From contig JANWVO010000004.1 in assembly GCA_025056865.1 (NCBI GenBank), positions 1-64,000 of the forward strand: DNA of 64,000 bases, read 5' to 3'. Position 1 is the first letter of the stretch, and each line of letters starts with the position of its first letter. A model generated the notes under the pieces. That model had not been told where the DNA came from. It did not search any database and saw only the letters and a program-made list of their open reading frames with translations. A program made the position numbers and the translations under genes. The stretch is from Bryobacteraceae bacterium. Lineage in GTDB: Bacteria; Acidobacteriota; Terriglobia; Bryobacterales; Bryobacteraceae. Positions 27,497 to 36,127 of the stretch are shown here, one piece after another.

Positions 27497-29452
27497 ATGC
27501 GTTGCGTGGTGCTGTGCGCGGTTCTTCTGGGGGGCGTGTGCGCTGGCCAGGATGCATGGCGGGAGCAGGGACTGCTGCATCTGGCGCAGAGTCCGCATGC
27601 GCGGATGCATCCGGTGCCTGTGAGGGCGGCGAGGCTGGAGGCGGGCTTCTGGAAGGCGCGCCAGGATGTCACGATCGAGAGGTCGCTTCCCACGCTGCTG
27701 GAGCTGCTGGAACAGCACGGCGTGGTGGACAACTTCCGGCGGCTGGCGAGGGCGGACCGGCAACCGCCGCGGCGGGGTCCGCTCTACACGGATTCAGACC
27801 TCTACAAATGGATGGAGGCGGCGGCGTGGAGCCTTCAGGTGCGGCCCGACGCGAAGCTGGAAGCGAAGCTGGACGAGCTGACGGATATCATTCTGGCCGC
27901 GCAGGAGCCGTCGGGCTATCTCAATACATGGTTTGTGGATGAGAGGGCGCCGCTGCGATGGCAGCAGCAGACGAGCGGACATGAGCTGTACTGTCTGGGG
28001 CATCTGTTGCAGGCGGGCATCGCGTATTACCGCTCCACCGGCAAGCGGAAGCTGCTGGATGGCGGCATCCGCTTTGTGGAGTATCTGCTGCGGGATTTCG
28101 GACCCGCGCCGAAGCAGCCGCTGCTGACCGGGCATCCTGAGCTCGAGCTGGCGCTGGCCGAGCTGTACCGCACGAGCGGCGACCGCAGGTATCTGGACCT
28201 GGCGGCGTATCTGTTCAGCGGCGTGGAACGGGAACGGCTGAAGCTGCGCGAGCGGGACCTCGTGTACCTGTTCTCGGGCAAGCCGTTCCCGGAGCGGACG
28301 CAACTGGAGGGGCACGCGGTGCGGGCGCTGTACGCATCGACAGGCGCCGCCGACTACGTGCTGGAAACCGGGGATGCGGCGTTTCGCCGGACGGTTCTGC
28401 GGCTGTGGGAGGATCTGGCTTTCCGCAAGGTGTATGTGACCGGCGGCGCGGGGGCGCGGGCGGCCGGAGAGACTTTTGGCGACGCCTATGAATTGCCCAA
28501 CCAGCAGGCCTATTCGGAGAGTTGCGCGGCGATTGCCGGGATGATTTTCAGCCAGCGGATGCTGCATCTGACCGGCGAAGCCAGATATGCGGAGCTGATG
28601 GAGAGGGCGTTGTATAACGGAATCTGCTCGGGAATGTCCTCGAGCGGGACGCTGTATTGCTACCGCAATCCGCTGGCGGCTCCGGCCAGCGACCGGATCC
28701 GCAATCCCTGGTACGACACGACCTGCTGCCCGCCCAATCTGCAACGGACGTTCACGGCGCTGGGGGCGTATTTCTTCAGCACGTCGCGAGAGGGCATCTG
28801 GGTGCACTTTTATGACAATGCAGCTCTGGAATGGAAGCTGGAATCGGGAACGCCGCTGCGGCTGAAGGTGAAGACCGGGATGCCCTGGCACGGGGAGACG
28901 GAGATCGCCGTGGAGCCGGGAAAGGCAGAGGAATTTACGGTTTTTCTGCGGATTCCCGGGTGGTCTTTGTCCACAAAGGCGGAGGTGAATGGCGAAGGCA
29001 TTTCCAATGTAAAGCCGGGCGAATATCTGGCAATCCGGCGGAGATGGAGAGCGGGCGACAGGGTGCGGATCGTTTTTGATCTGACGCCGCGGCGGGTGTT
29101 TGCGAATCCGCGCGTCAGCGAAGATTACGGGAAAGCCGCGCTGCAACGCGGGCCGATCGTCTACTGCCTGGAGAAGCACGACAATCCGGACGTGGATGTT
29201 TTCGAAGTGGCTCTGGATGGCGGGGCGCCGCTGGAAACGGAGGCGGCGACGGGCGCGCTGGCTGGCGCGGTTCTGCTGAAGACGCAGGGGCTGGCTTACG
29301 AGGGGCCGCTGGGCCGAAGACCCCTGTATGAGTTCCAGCCGGCGGTTCCTGCAAGACGCGTCCCGCTGGTCTTTGTCCCGTATTTTGCATTTCACGACCG
29401 CGGTCCGGCGGACTTCACGGTCTGGCTGCCGTGCCGCGGGTGCGGCTTCTAG
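27497..29452 (+). CDS. Glycoside hydrolase family 127 (DUF1680), beta-L-arabinofuranosidase-like, secreted
   Basis: 651 residues with a signal peptide (MRCVVLCAVLLGGVCAGQ). The (alpha/alpha)6 barrel starts with LEAGFWKARQDVTIE and SDLYKWMEAAAWSL. Family catalytic and zinc residues are in place: Glu341 and Cys343 in YSESCAA and the Cys410-Cys411 pair in TTCCPPN. These correspond to the Glu/Cys zinc site of the characterised HypBA1 enzyme. C-terminal beta-sandwich domains follow (KVKTGMPWHGETEIAVEPGK, KAALQRGPIVYCLEKHD). Likely role: removal of beta-L-arabinofuranose from plant glycans or glycoproteins in the periplasm or outside. It converges with the DUF1080 gene, 21 bases apart. Confidence 0.9.
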   Translation: MRCVVLCAVLLGGVCAGQDAWREQGLLHLAQSPHARMHPVPVRAARLEAGFWKARQDVTIERSLPTLLELLEQHGVVDNFRRLARADRQPPRRGPLYTDSDLYKWMEAAAWSLQVRPDAKLEAKLDELTDIILAAQEPSGYLNTWFVDERAPLRWQQQTSGHELYCLGHLLQAGIAYYRSTGKRKLLDGGIRFVEYLLRDFGPAPKQPLLTGHPELELALAELYRTSGDRRYLDLAAYLFSGVERERLKLRERDLVYLFSGKPFPERTQLEGHAVRALYASTGAADYVLETGDAAFRRTVLRLWEDLAFRKVYVTGGAGARAAGETFGDAYELPNQQAYSESCAAIAGMIFSQRMLHLTGEARYAELMERALYNGICSGMSSSGTLYCYRNPLAAPASDRIRNPWYDTTCCPPNLQRTFTALGAYFFSTSREGIWVHFYDNAALEWKLESGTPLRLKVKTGMPWHGETEIAVEPGKAEEFTVFLRIPGWSLSTKAEVNGEGISNVKPGEYLAIRRRWRAGDRVRIVFDLTPRRVFANPRVSEDYGKAALQRGPIVYCLEKHDNPDVDVFEVALDGGAPLETEAATGALAGAVLLKTQGLAYEGPLGRRPLYEFQPAVPARRVPLVFVPYFAFHDRGPADFTVWLPCRGCGF

Positions 29453-29473
29453 AAATGGCGTCTGCCCCCGTTC

Positions 29474-30340
29474 TTATTTGTCGTATTGGCAGAGGTGGTT
29501 CTCGGCCTTGATGTACCAGGCCTTGTAATTTTTCGCTTTCGGGTCCATGCAGCCGGCCAGCGGCAGCAGTTCCACCTTGCGGAACTCGACCGGGTGGCTT
29601 TCCGCCTGCAACGAGATGGAGCCGCCGCGCAGCAGCACGCCGTCGCGCTTGACCTGCGGGTCGAAATTGTTCACGTTGCCGCCGCCGATCTGGGGCATCT
29701 CGTAGGCGAGCACGACTTCGCCGTCGATGATGTGCTTGATGGCGCCGTCGCCATGGACTTCCACCTCGACGCGCACCCACTGGTCGCCGTCATAGGTCTT
29801 CGACTTCGAATTGATGCAGTGGCGCGTCTCGAGCCGGTCATTCATGACGACATGCGTTCCCGGCGTGCAGAGATTGGCGGTCGTGCGCGGGCCCTCTCCG
29901 AGCCCGCCCAGAAGCTGCACTTCGATGGAAATCGGGAAGTCCTGATCCTTGCGCATCGTCTTCGGCGGCTGCCCGTGGATCATGATGCCGCTGTTGCGGC
30001 GGGCCCAGGCGGGGCCGCCCGGGCACTGCTGGCCGACGAAGCGGTACTCGACGGCGAGCCGGTAGTAAGAGAAGGGCTCCTTGTAGAAGAGATGGCCGAA
30101 ACGGTTGTTGAACTGGTCGTACTGGTCGTAGGAGACCTTCAGCACACCGTTTTCGACCCGGAAGGTATTGCCGAAGTTTTCACCAAGCTCGTAGCCGGTG
30201 ATCTTCGGAATCCATCCGTCCAGATCCTTGCCGTTGAAGAGCTGGATCCAGTCTTCCGGGGCCGGGCCCTGCTGGGGCTGGGCGGCCGCAGGGATTCCGC
30301 AAAACAGCAGGGAAAGCAGAATGAACGGAAGCAGCTTCAT
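29474..30340 (-). CDS. Secreted DUF1080 protein (3-keto-disaccharide hydrolase family)
   Basis: 288 residues. The signal peptide is clear (MKLLPFILLSLLFCGIPAAAQ). The concanavalin-like fold begins with WIQLFNGKDLDGW, then FRVENGVLKVSYD, ARRNSGIMIHGQPP and WVRVEVEVHGDG, and ends in SIQLQAESHPVEFRKVEL-like strands (here SISLQAESHPVEFRKVEL). Family members hydrolyse 3-keto-glycosides or bind polysaccharide. After the domain is a short extension with two Cys (CMDPKAKNYKAWYIKAENHLCQYDK region). It is 36 bases downstream of pduT and may be the last gene of the sensor-kinase/pduST unit, hinting that sugar breakdown products feed the compartment. Confidence 0.82.
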   Translation of the reverse strand: MKLLPFILLSLLFCGIPAAAQPQQGPAPEDWIQLFNGKDLDGWIPKITGYELGENFGNTFRVENGVLKVSYDQYDQFNNRFGHLFYKEPFSYYRLAVEYRFVGQQCPGGPAWARRNSGIMIHGQPPKTMRKDQDFPISIEVQLLGGLGEGPRTTANLCTPGTHVVMNDRLETRHCINSKSKTYDGDQWVRVEVEVHGDGAIKHIIDGEVVLAYEMPQIGGGNVNNFDPQVKRDGVLLRGGSISLQAESHPVEFRKVELLPLAGCMDPKAKNYKAWYIKAENHLCQYDK

Positions 30341-30376
30341 GCTGCCATGATATGCCTGCCAGCGGCGCGGCGGCGG

Positions 30377-30928
30377 TCAGATCATTTCGCGCAGCAGCTC
30401 GGGCCGCGGCTGCGGGATCACGACCTTGTTGACCAGGAGCCCTTTGCGCGCCACAGTCTGCGCACCGGCCTCCACCGCCGCGCGCACGGCAGCGACGCTG
30501 CCTGTGCAGGAGGCAAAGGCCTTGCCGCCGAGGGCCATCGCGAGGCGCACTTCGACGAGCCGCACGTTGGCCGCCTTGGCCATCGCGTCGGCGGCTTCGA
30601 TCAGGCTGGCGACGGAGAAGGACTCGACGATGCCGAGGGCTTCGAGCTCGCCGGTCATGGCCGTGCCGCTGATGGCAGGAAAGATGTCTTCATGGACGTT
30701 GGGGATCACGAAGGTGTCGATGACGGAAAAATCGCCCGCCTGGGAGCCCGCCTCGACCGCCGCGCGCACGGCGGCCACGTCGCCCCTCACAAGCACCATG
30801 TACTTGCCGCTGCAAATGGTCCGGGCGAGCACGAGCTCCACATCCGCCGCTTTCAGCATCGCGTCGCAGACTTCAAATCCGGCGGCGATGCTGGACAGCT
30901 CAATCAACCCGATCGAATTGCGTGCCAC
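30377..30928 (-). CDS. pduT: Tandem-BMC-domain shell protein PduT with conserved Fe-S cysteine
   Basis: 183 residues made of two BMC domains: residues ~5-85 (SIGLIELSSIAAGFEVCDAM) and ~100-180 (ALGIVESFSVASLIEAAD). The length and the C-terminal PRPELLREMI follow Salmonella PduT, a trimeric shell protein of bacterial microcompartments. Cys39 in ARTICSGKYMVLV matches the cysteine (Cys38 of PduT) that holds one [4Fe-4S] cluster on the trimer axis, so electron passage through the shell is likely. GTG 30928 is chosen: AGGAG precedes it by six bases and it gives the usual N terminus; GTG 30952 would add eight residues and overlap pduS. No other shell gene (PduA/J/B/N type) is in the window. Confidence 0.88.
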   Translation of the reverse strand: MARNSIGLIELSSIAAGFEVCDAMLKAADVELVLARTICSGKYMVLVRGDVAAVRAAVEAGSQAGDFSVIDTFVIPNVHEDIFPAISGTAMTGELEALGIVESFSVASLIEAADAMAKAANVRLVEVRLAMALGGKAFASCTGSVAAVRAAVEAGAQTVARKGLLVNKVVIPQPRPELLREMI

Positions 30929-30948
30929 GGTGCGCTCCTGTCCTCGAC

Positions 30949-32262
30949 TCACGCTTCGATTTCAATCTCACTGGCCGACACGCGTGCGATGCGGCCGTCG
31001 ATGCTGGCATGGACAAATGCGCCCAGCTCGCCCTCGTTCATGCGGGCGATGACATCGCCGCGCTTCACGCGCTGGCCCTCGGCCACCACAGGCGTGGCGG
31101 GCTTGCCGGCGTGCTGCTTCGTGGGAATGCGCACGCGCGCCGGCTGGAGCCCGGCGCTCAGGAACGGCGTTGGCGCCTCATACTGCTCCACCTGCAACCG
31201 CTGCCTGAGAAGCGTTTGCGGAACGCGCCGGTATTCCTTCATGGGATGCACGCGGACGGGCTTCGTCTGCACGAAGCGGATGCCCGCGGCGCGCAGATCC
31301 GCCTTGGCCTGGTCGCACGCCTCCTTGGGATAGAGGTCCTCCGGGCAGGCGTAGAGGGTGCAGAGGCCGCAGGCGCAGCACAGCTCGGCCCACTGGCTCC
31401 AGTTCTCACGGCCGGAGAGCGTGAAGCCGAGAGTGCGCATCACCTTGTGGGGCTGCACGTCGTAGCCGAGCAGGTAGCGCGGGCAGAACTCGGTGCAGTA
31501 GCTGCACTGGTCGCACGCGCTCTTGCCGATGTGAGCCATGGCCTGCGCCGGGCGGCTCTTCCGCTGCACGAGCATGTGATCCTCAGGCAGCACGATGAGG
31601 CCGCAGGTGGTCTTGGTGACGACGCCGGAAAGGTCGAACGTCAGCGTGCCCATCATGAGGCCGCTGACGAAGATGCCGGCCCGCTCTACGGTCATGCCTC
31701 CGGCGACGGCGATCAGGTCGGCGAAGCTGGTGCCGACGGGAGCCCAGAAGGCGCAGGGCCGCTTCACCGCGCCGCTGATGGAGACGAACTTGTCCGTCAC
31801 AGGCTCCCCGCGCGCCGCGCGCTCGACATTGAGCAGCGTCTCCACGTTGTTGACGACGCAGCCCACCTGGAGCGGGATGCCCGCCGGAGGGATCAGCCGC
31901 CCGGTAGCGGCGTAAACAATCTCGTATTCGTCGCCCGAGGGATAGAAGTCTCCGAGCAGGGTCAGTCCGATGCCGGCCTTGCGCGCCACGGGCTCCACGG
32001 CTTCCACCGCCTCGCGGTTCTTCTCCTTGAGACAGAACCTGCCCTGCGAGGCGGAGACGGACTCCATCATGCGCTTCATCCCGGCGACGATCTCGCCGGG
32101 GTAGCGCTTCATCAGCTCAAAATCCTTGTGGAGCAGCGGCTCGCACTCGGCGCCGTTGGCGAGCACATATTCGGCTTTCGACGCAGCCTTCACTTCGGCC
32201 GGAAAGCCCGCGCCGCCGGCGCCAACGACGCCCATTTCCCGCAATGTCTGGCTCAGATTCAC
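30949..32262 (-). CDS. pduS: PduS-like RnfC-type flavoprotein/iron-sulfur electron carrier
   Basis: 437 residues. The N-terminal RnfC/NqrF-like flavin domain shows VVGAGGAGFPAEVKA, ANGAECEPLLHKD and NNVETLLNV. A SLBB segment and two [4Fe-4S] motifs follow, CDQCSYCTEFCP and CCACGLCTLYACP. A C-terminal biotinyl-like hairpin comes last (AEGQRVKRGDVIARM). PduS reduces cob(III/II)alamin, or otherwise shuttles electrons, for microcompartment enzymes and docks on PduT. Its direct linkage to pduT here matches that pairing. Forty-five bases separate it from the upstream sensor-kinase gene. No B12-dependent diol dehydratase or aldehyde dehydrogenase is nearby, so the compartment must be encoded elsewhere. 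Confidence 0.9.
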   Translation of the reverse strand: MNLSQTLREMGVVGAGGAGFPAEVKAASKAEYVLANGAECEPLLHKDFELMKRYPGEIVAGMKRMMESVSASQGRFCLKEKNREAVEAVEPVARKAGIGLTLLGDFYPSGDEYEIVYAATGRLIPPAGIPLQVGCVVNNVETLLNVERAARGEPVTDKFVSISGAVKRPCAFWAPVGTSFADLIAVAGGMTVERAGIFVSGLMMGTLTFDLSGVVTKTTCGLIVLPEDHMLVQRKSRPAQAMAHIGKSACDQCSYCTEFCPRYLLGYDVQPHKVMRTLGFTLSGRENWSQWAELCCACGLCTLYACPEDLYPKEACDQAKADLRAAGIRFVQTKPVRVHPMKEYRRVPQTLLRQRLQVEQYEAPTPFLSAGLQPARVRIPTKQHAGKPATPVVAEGQRVKRGDVIARMNEGELGAFVHASIDGRIARVSASEIEIEA

Positions 32263-32307
32263 GGCTCGGGAGAAAACACCAGAATAGCGCAGGGGAGGGC
32301 CGAGGAT

Positions 32308-35046
32308 TCACCCCTGCGCCGCCACGGCGCTGCGAATCTCGGTGATCAGCCTTTCGGGGGAGAAGGGCTTGGCAAGAACCGGCCAGCTCAGGCTTTCATT
32401 CCGTTTCGGGTAGCCGCTCATCAGAAGCACGCGCATCTGCGGGTGGCTTCTTGTCAGCACGTGGGCGAGCTCCTCGCCGTCCATGCCCGGCATCGACACG
32501 TCCGTCAGGAGAAGGTGAAGCTCTCCAGCGCGACTGGCCACCTGCATGGCTTCCTCGGCGCCTTCCGCTTCGAACACGTGGCATCCCGCCTGGCGGAGCA
32601 CTTCCGAAACGAAGCGGCGCACCTCGGGCTGGTCTTCGACGAGCAGGACGCGGAGATTGAGGGCGCCGGCGGCTTCGTCCGGCGCTTCCTTCCGGGTCTC
32701 GGGCGCGCCGTCCGCGGCGGGAAGCCTGATGAGGAAGCTGGCGCCTTCTCCCTGCCGGCTGAGCACTTCGATGCTGCCGCCGCTCTGGGTGATGATGCCG
32801 TAGACGACGCTCAGCCCGAGTCCGGTGCCCTGGCCCTTCGGCTTCGTGGTGAAGAACGGCTCGAAGATCTGGCTGGCGATTTCCGGCGGAATCCCCGGGC
32901 CCGTGTCGGACACTTCGAGGAAAATCCGGCTGTGATTGCCCCAGGCTTTGATGGAAATGCGGCCCTTGCCCTGCATGGCGTCGCGGGCATTGACACAGAG
33001 GTTGAGGATCACCTGCTGGAATTGCGCGGCATCCATCAGCACGGGAGGGAGGCCAGGGGCGATTTCGAAATGGAGCTCGCACCCCTCGCCGAGGAGGCTG
33101 TTCAGGATCGGGGCCATTTTCTCCAGCGTGCCGCCGATGTCCAGCCGTTCCGGCTGGCTTGGCTGCCGCCGGCTGAAAGCCAGAAGCTGGCGCGTCAGCT
33201 CGGCGGCGCGGTCTCCTGCCGCGAGCGCCGCCTCGATGCGGCTCCGCGCCGGGTGGTCCGGCCCGGTCTGCATCAGGGCGAGCTGGCAGTTGCCATTGAT
33301 GACGGTGAGCAGGTTGTTGAAGTCATGGGCGACGCCGCCGGCGAGCTTGCCGATGGATTCCATTTTTTGCGCCTGGCGGACCTGCTCGGCCAGCGCGATC
33401 TCCTGGGTGATGTCCCGTTTGACGGCGACGAAGTACTCAATGTCGCTGTCCTGGTTGAACACCGGAGATATGGTGCACTGTTCGAGGAAAATCGAGCCAT
33501 CTTTTCTTCTGTTCTCGAATCGCCCGGTCCAGCTCCGGCCGGAAAGAATGGTCTCCCAAAGCTCCCGGTAAAACTCCTGGCTCTGGCGGCCGCTCTTGAG
33601 AATTCTCGGATTTTTCCCGATCGCTTCCTCACGCCGGTAGCCGGTGACGCGCTCAAACGCGGGATTGACAAACAGGATGGTTCCGTTGCGGTCCGTGATG
33701 ACCACGGAGTCGGACGCCTGCCGGACGGCCTCTGCCAATTGCCGCGCCTCGGCCTGCGCCTCGACGAGGTCGGTGATGTCGCGCTCGCTGCCGCGGACGC
33801 CGATCTGGCGGCCGCTCTCGTCCCAGATGGGTCCCCACGAGGCGGCCATCCAGCGGGTCTGGCCTCCTTTGGTGAGGAGCCGATAAGGCGCGAGATGGAA
33901 TTCGTGGCCCTCGAAGCAGCGTTTCCAGCGGCGTTCGAGGCGCTCTTTTTCGCGCGGGTGGATCCAGCAGCCGAAGCCCAGCGCGGCCAGCTCTTCGGCC
34001 GGGCGGCCGGTGAGCCGCTCGGCGGCAGGGTTGGCGTAGGTCAGCCGGCCCTGCATGTCGTAGGCGAGGATCATTTCGGTGAGGCTGTCGGCGACCAGCG
34101 TGAGCCGCTGTTGCGCCTCGCGCCGCGCCTGTTCGCTGGCGGCGGCCGTGCGGCGCTGGCGGCGGTAGGCGGCGAAGAGAATGACGCTGAGCAGGAGCAG
34201 CGCGGCGAGGACCGTGGCGGCGAGGCGCAGCCGCTCTACCTGCCGCAGCGCCCGGAGCAGCAGGGCCATCTCGTGGGCGTCACGGATGGTGGCGCGGCCC
34301 CAGCGGGTGAGAATCGAGGCCAGCTCCCCGCCAAGGGCCATCTGCTCGATTTCGGCGCGAAGGGCGTCTGCGGCCTGCCGCGCTTCGAAAGAAGCGCCAA
34401 TGGCGAGCTGGAAAGGAGGGACTTCCGTGTCGATTTCTGACAGCTCCACGCCTTCCTTGAGAGCGCCCTGCATCAGCGCCATGCTGATGGTCATGTCGTC
34501 GCCCATCATGGCGTCGACCGCTCCCGTGGCGAGCATCGAAAGCGCTACTTTCGTGGTCGGCACGGGGACGACCAAGGCGCCGGAAGCCCACTGCCGCGTC
34601 TTGGCGATGTTGATGGGCAGGTCCTTGGTGGCAATTCTCCGGCCCCGCAGATCCTCGACCCGGCGCAGCCCGGAATCCTTCCGCACCACGAATTTCATGT
34701 AGTTGTTCAGGTACGGCGCCGAGAAATAGACGAAGGGCCTGCGCTCCTGGAGCACGGTCATCGTCGGCCAGAGGTCCACTTTGCCGCTTCGCAAGGCCCG
34801 CTCCGAACTCTCCGGACAGAACACCCACTCCAGGCGGATGCCGCGCCTTCTGGCCGCTTCGTTGACCAGATCGACGCCGAAACCGGCAGGGCGGCCGTCA
34901 TCGCCGGTGAACATGTTGGGAGGGTCTTCTTCCCAGCCGATGCGGTAGATGCGCTCCCGCAGGACACGCTCGCTGTGCCATCGCCAGCCGAAGAAGGCGA
35001 GCAGCAAAGATGCTGCCAGCCCGGCGCCAGTGAGAAGACGTTTCAT
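32308..35046 (-). CDS. Hybrid sensor histidine kinase with periplasmic solute-binding (SBP_bac_3) domain
   Basis: 912 residues. The order is: signal/membrane helix (~5-22); periplasmic SBP_bac_3 domain (~32-255: YRIGWEEDPPNMFTGDDGRP, GKVDLWPTMTVLQERRPFVYFS, GAVDAMMGDD); membrane helix ~275-295; two PAS domains (AEELAALGFGCWIHP; VVITDRNGTILFVNPAFERVTG); HisKA with AHDFNNLLTVI; HATPase (NLCVNARDAM, DTGPGIPP, GTGLGLSVV); receiver domain (RVLLVEDQPEV, LLTDVSMPGMDG, LAKPFSPE). It senses a periplasmic small molecule, amino acid-like by fold, and phosphorylates its own receiver; no DNA-binding partner lies next to it. It heads the run pduS-pduT-DUF1080 on the same strand, which suggests that the ligand is linked to the compartment substrate. 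Confidence 0.88.
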   Translation of the reverse strand: MKRLLTGAGLAASLLLAFFGWRWHSERVLRERIYRIGWEEDPPNMFTGDDGRPAGFGVDLVNEAARRRGIRLEWVFCPESSERALRSGKVDLWPTMTVLQERRPFVYFSAPYLNNYMKFVVRKDSGLRRVEDLRGRRIATKDLPINIAKTRQWASGALVVPVPTTKVALSMLATGAVDAMMGDDMTISMALMQGALKEGVELSEIDTEVPPFQLAIGASFEARQAADALRAEIEQMALGGELASILTRWGRATIRDAHEMALLLRALRQVERLRLAATVLAALLLLSVILFAAYRRQRRTAAASEQARREAQQRLTLVADSLTEMILAYDMQGRLTYANPAAERLTGRPAEELAALGFGCWIHPREKERLERRWKRCFEGHEFHLAPYRLLTKGGQTRWMAASWGPIWDESGRQIGVRGSERDITDLVEAQAEARQLAEAVRQASDSVVITDRNGTILFVNPAFERVTGYRREEAIGKNPRILKSGRQSQEFYRELWETILSGRSWTGRFENRRKDGSIFLEQCTISPVFNQDSDIEYFVAVKRDITQEIALAEQVRQAQKMESIGKLAGGVAHDFNNLLTVINGNCQLALMQTGPDHPARSRIEAALAAGDRAAELTRQLLAFSRRQPSQPERLDIGGTLEKMAPILNSLLGEGCELHFEIAPGLPPVLMDAAQFQQVILNLCVNARDAMQGKGRISIKAWGNHSRIFLEVSDTGPGIPPEIASQIFEPFFTTKPKGQGTGLGLSVVYGIITQSGGSIEVLSRQGEGASFLIRLPAADGAPETRKEAPDEAAGALNLRVLLVEDQPEVRRFVSEVLRQAGCHVFEAEGAEEAMQVASRAGELHLLLTDVSMPGMDGEELAHVLTRSHPQMRVLLMSGYPKRNESLSWPVLAKPFSPERLITEIRSAVAAQG

Positions 35047-35168
35047 GATGTCTGCCCGGGGGGGCGCGAATCGGATAAAAAGGAGCCTACTCCCTGATTA
35101 TACGGAGCGAGGCTGCGGCCCCGCTTCTGAGGCAACGCGTCAGGCCGTGATAAAAGGGAGTCATGGGT

Positions 35169-35663
35169 ATGAATCGCGAGACCAGCATCCGGCTGCTCAA
35201 TCAGGCAGTCGCCGACGAATTGCAGGCCGTCCACCAGTACATGTATTTCCACTTCCATCTGGCCGACCAGGGCTTCGGGCCGCTGTCGATGCTGTTCAAG
35301 CGCATCGCGATCATGGAAATGGGCCACGTGGAGCGGCTCGCCGAGCGCGTGCTGTTCCTGAAGGGCGATGTGGAGATGCGGCTGGCCGGGCCGGTGGAGA
35401 AGATCACTGATCCGGAGGCGATGCTCGCCAAGGCGATGGCGATGGAAGAGGAGAGCGCCGCGGCCTACAACCGGGCGGCGCAGGAGTGCGCGGCCAACGC
35501 CGATGCCGCTTCCAAGCAGATCTTCGAGGCGCTGGTGAACGACGAAGAGAACCATTTCGACCAGTTCGAGAAGCAACTCGAGCACATCCGGCGTTACGGC
35601 CCGGCCTATCTGGCCTTGCAGTCTTTCGGAGAAGGCGAGCCCGAGGCGGGCGGGGCGAAATAG
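35169..35663 (+). CDS. bfr: Bacterioferritin
   Basis: 164 residues from ATG 35169, which lies eight bases after GGGAG; the ATG at 35163 is too close. This four-helix ferritin has the diiron ferroxidase ligands: Glu17 (ADELQAVHQ), Glu50 and His53 (IMEMGHVERL), Glu94-region (AMEEESAAAYN) and Glu126/His129 (NDEENHFD). Met51 sits where bacterioferritins bind the inter-subunit haem. The protein oxidises and stores iron in a 24-mer shell. No bfd-like ferredoxin is adjacent. Monocistronic, divergent from the sensor kinase. Confidence 0.9.
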   Translation: MNRETSIRLLNQAVADELQAVHQYMYFHFHLADQGFGPLSMLFKRIAIMEMGHVERLAERVLFLKGDVEMRLAGPVEKITDPEAMLAKAMAMEEESAAAYNRAAQECAANADAASKQIFEALVNDEENHFDQFEKQLEHIRRYGPAYLALQSFGEGEPEAGGAK

Positions 35664-36127
35664 GCCGCGCCGCGCCAGGCAGGGAAGCCGCGGCTGCGCG
35701 GAGAACAGGCCCGAGGCGGGAAGAGACGGCGCCGCCTTCGCTGCCCGGATTCCGCTTCCGGCAAGCGCGCCGGTAGCAGGCCACCGGCCGATGGGGGTGC
35801 GGCGGGGCCCCCTCAGCGGCGCGTTCCATTTGCGGCGGCGTGAGTGGAGAGCACGGCGGGCGCGCGGATTTGCCGCCGCGGCGTGCCCCGCGTCCCGCGC
35901 GGCAACAGAGAAGCCGGGGCTGCGCCGTGGGCCGGCTGTGCGGAGGTGAGAGCCACGAAGCCGGCCCTGTGGTGGAATGGCCTATGTGCGGCGCCGTTGG
36001 CATCGCATGCCGAAGCGTCCGGCGTGGAAGCAGTCCACGCCGGAAATCTTCGCGCGCGGGCGGATTGGACGGAGAGCCGCGCCGCGAATGCGCTGATGCC
36101 TGCGAAATGTCCGCGCGCGGGCGCGGA
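35664..36127. other. Gene-free G+C-rich convergent spacer
   Basis: This interval lies between the 3' ends of bfr and gluQ. Open frames here lack protein features. Its one notable structure is the strong hairpin at 36019-36043, listed separately. Confidence 0.55.
36019..36043 (-). terminator. Strong 10-bp hairpin downstream of gluQ
   Basis: CCGGCGTGGA (36019-36028) and TCCACGCCGG (36034-36043) are perfectly complementary around an AGCAG loop. It lies about 85 bases beyond the gluQ stop and 355 beyond the bfr stop. No T tract follows on either strand; a Rho-independent-like terminator or an RNA-processing hairpin is possible. Confidence 0.4.

Noticed and set aside
29461-29493. TCTGCC...GGCAGA inverted repeat between GH127 and DUF1080 as a terminator
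   Set aside because: Arms are only six bases with a 21-base loop and overlap the DUF1080 stop; stability is too low.
30922-34440. An 1172-codon open frame on the plus strand across pduS and the sensor kinase
   Set aside because: It is the antisense of well-conserved genes; the translation is His/Arg/Gly-rich without motifs, a common effect of high G+C.
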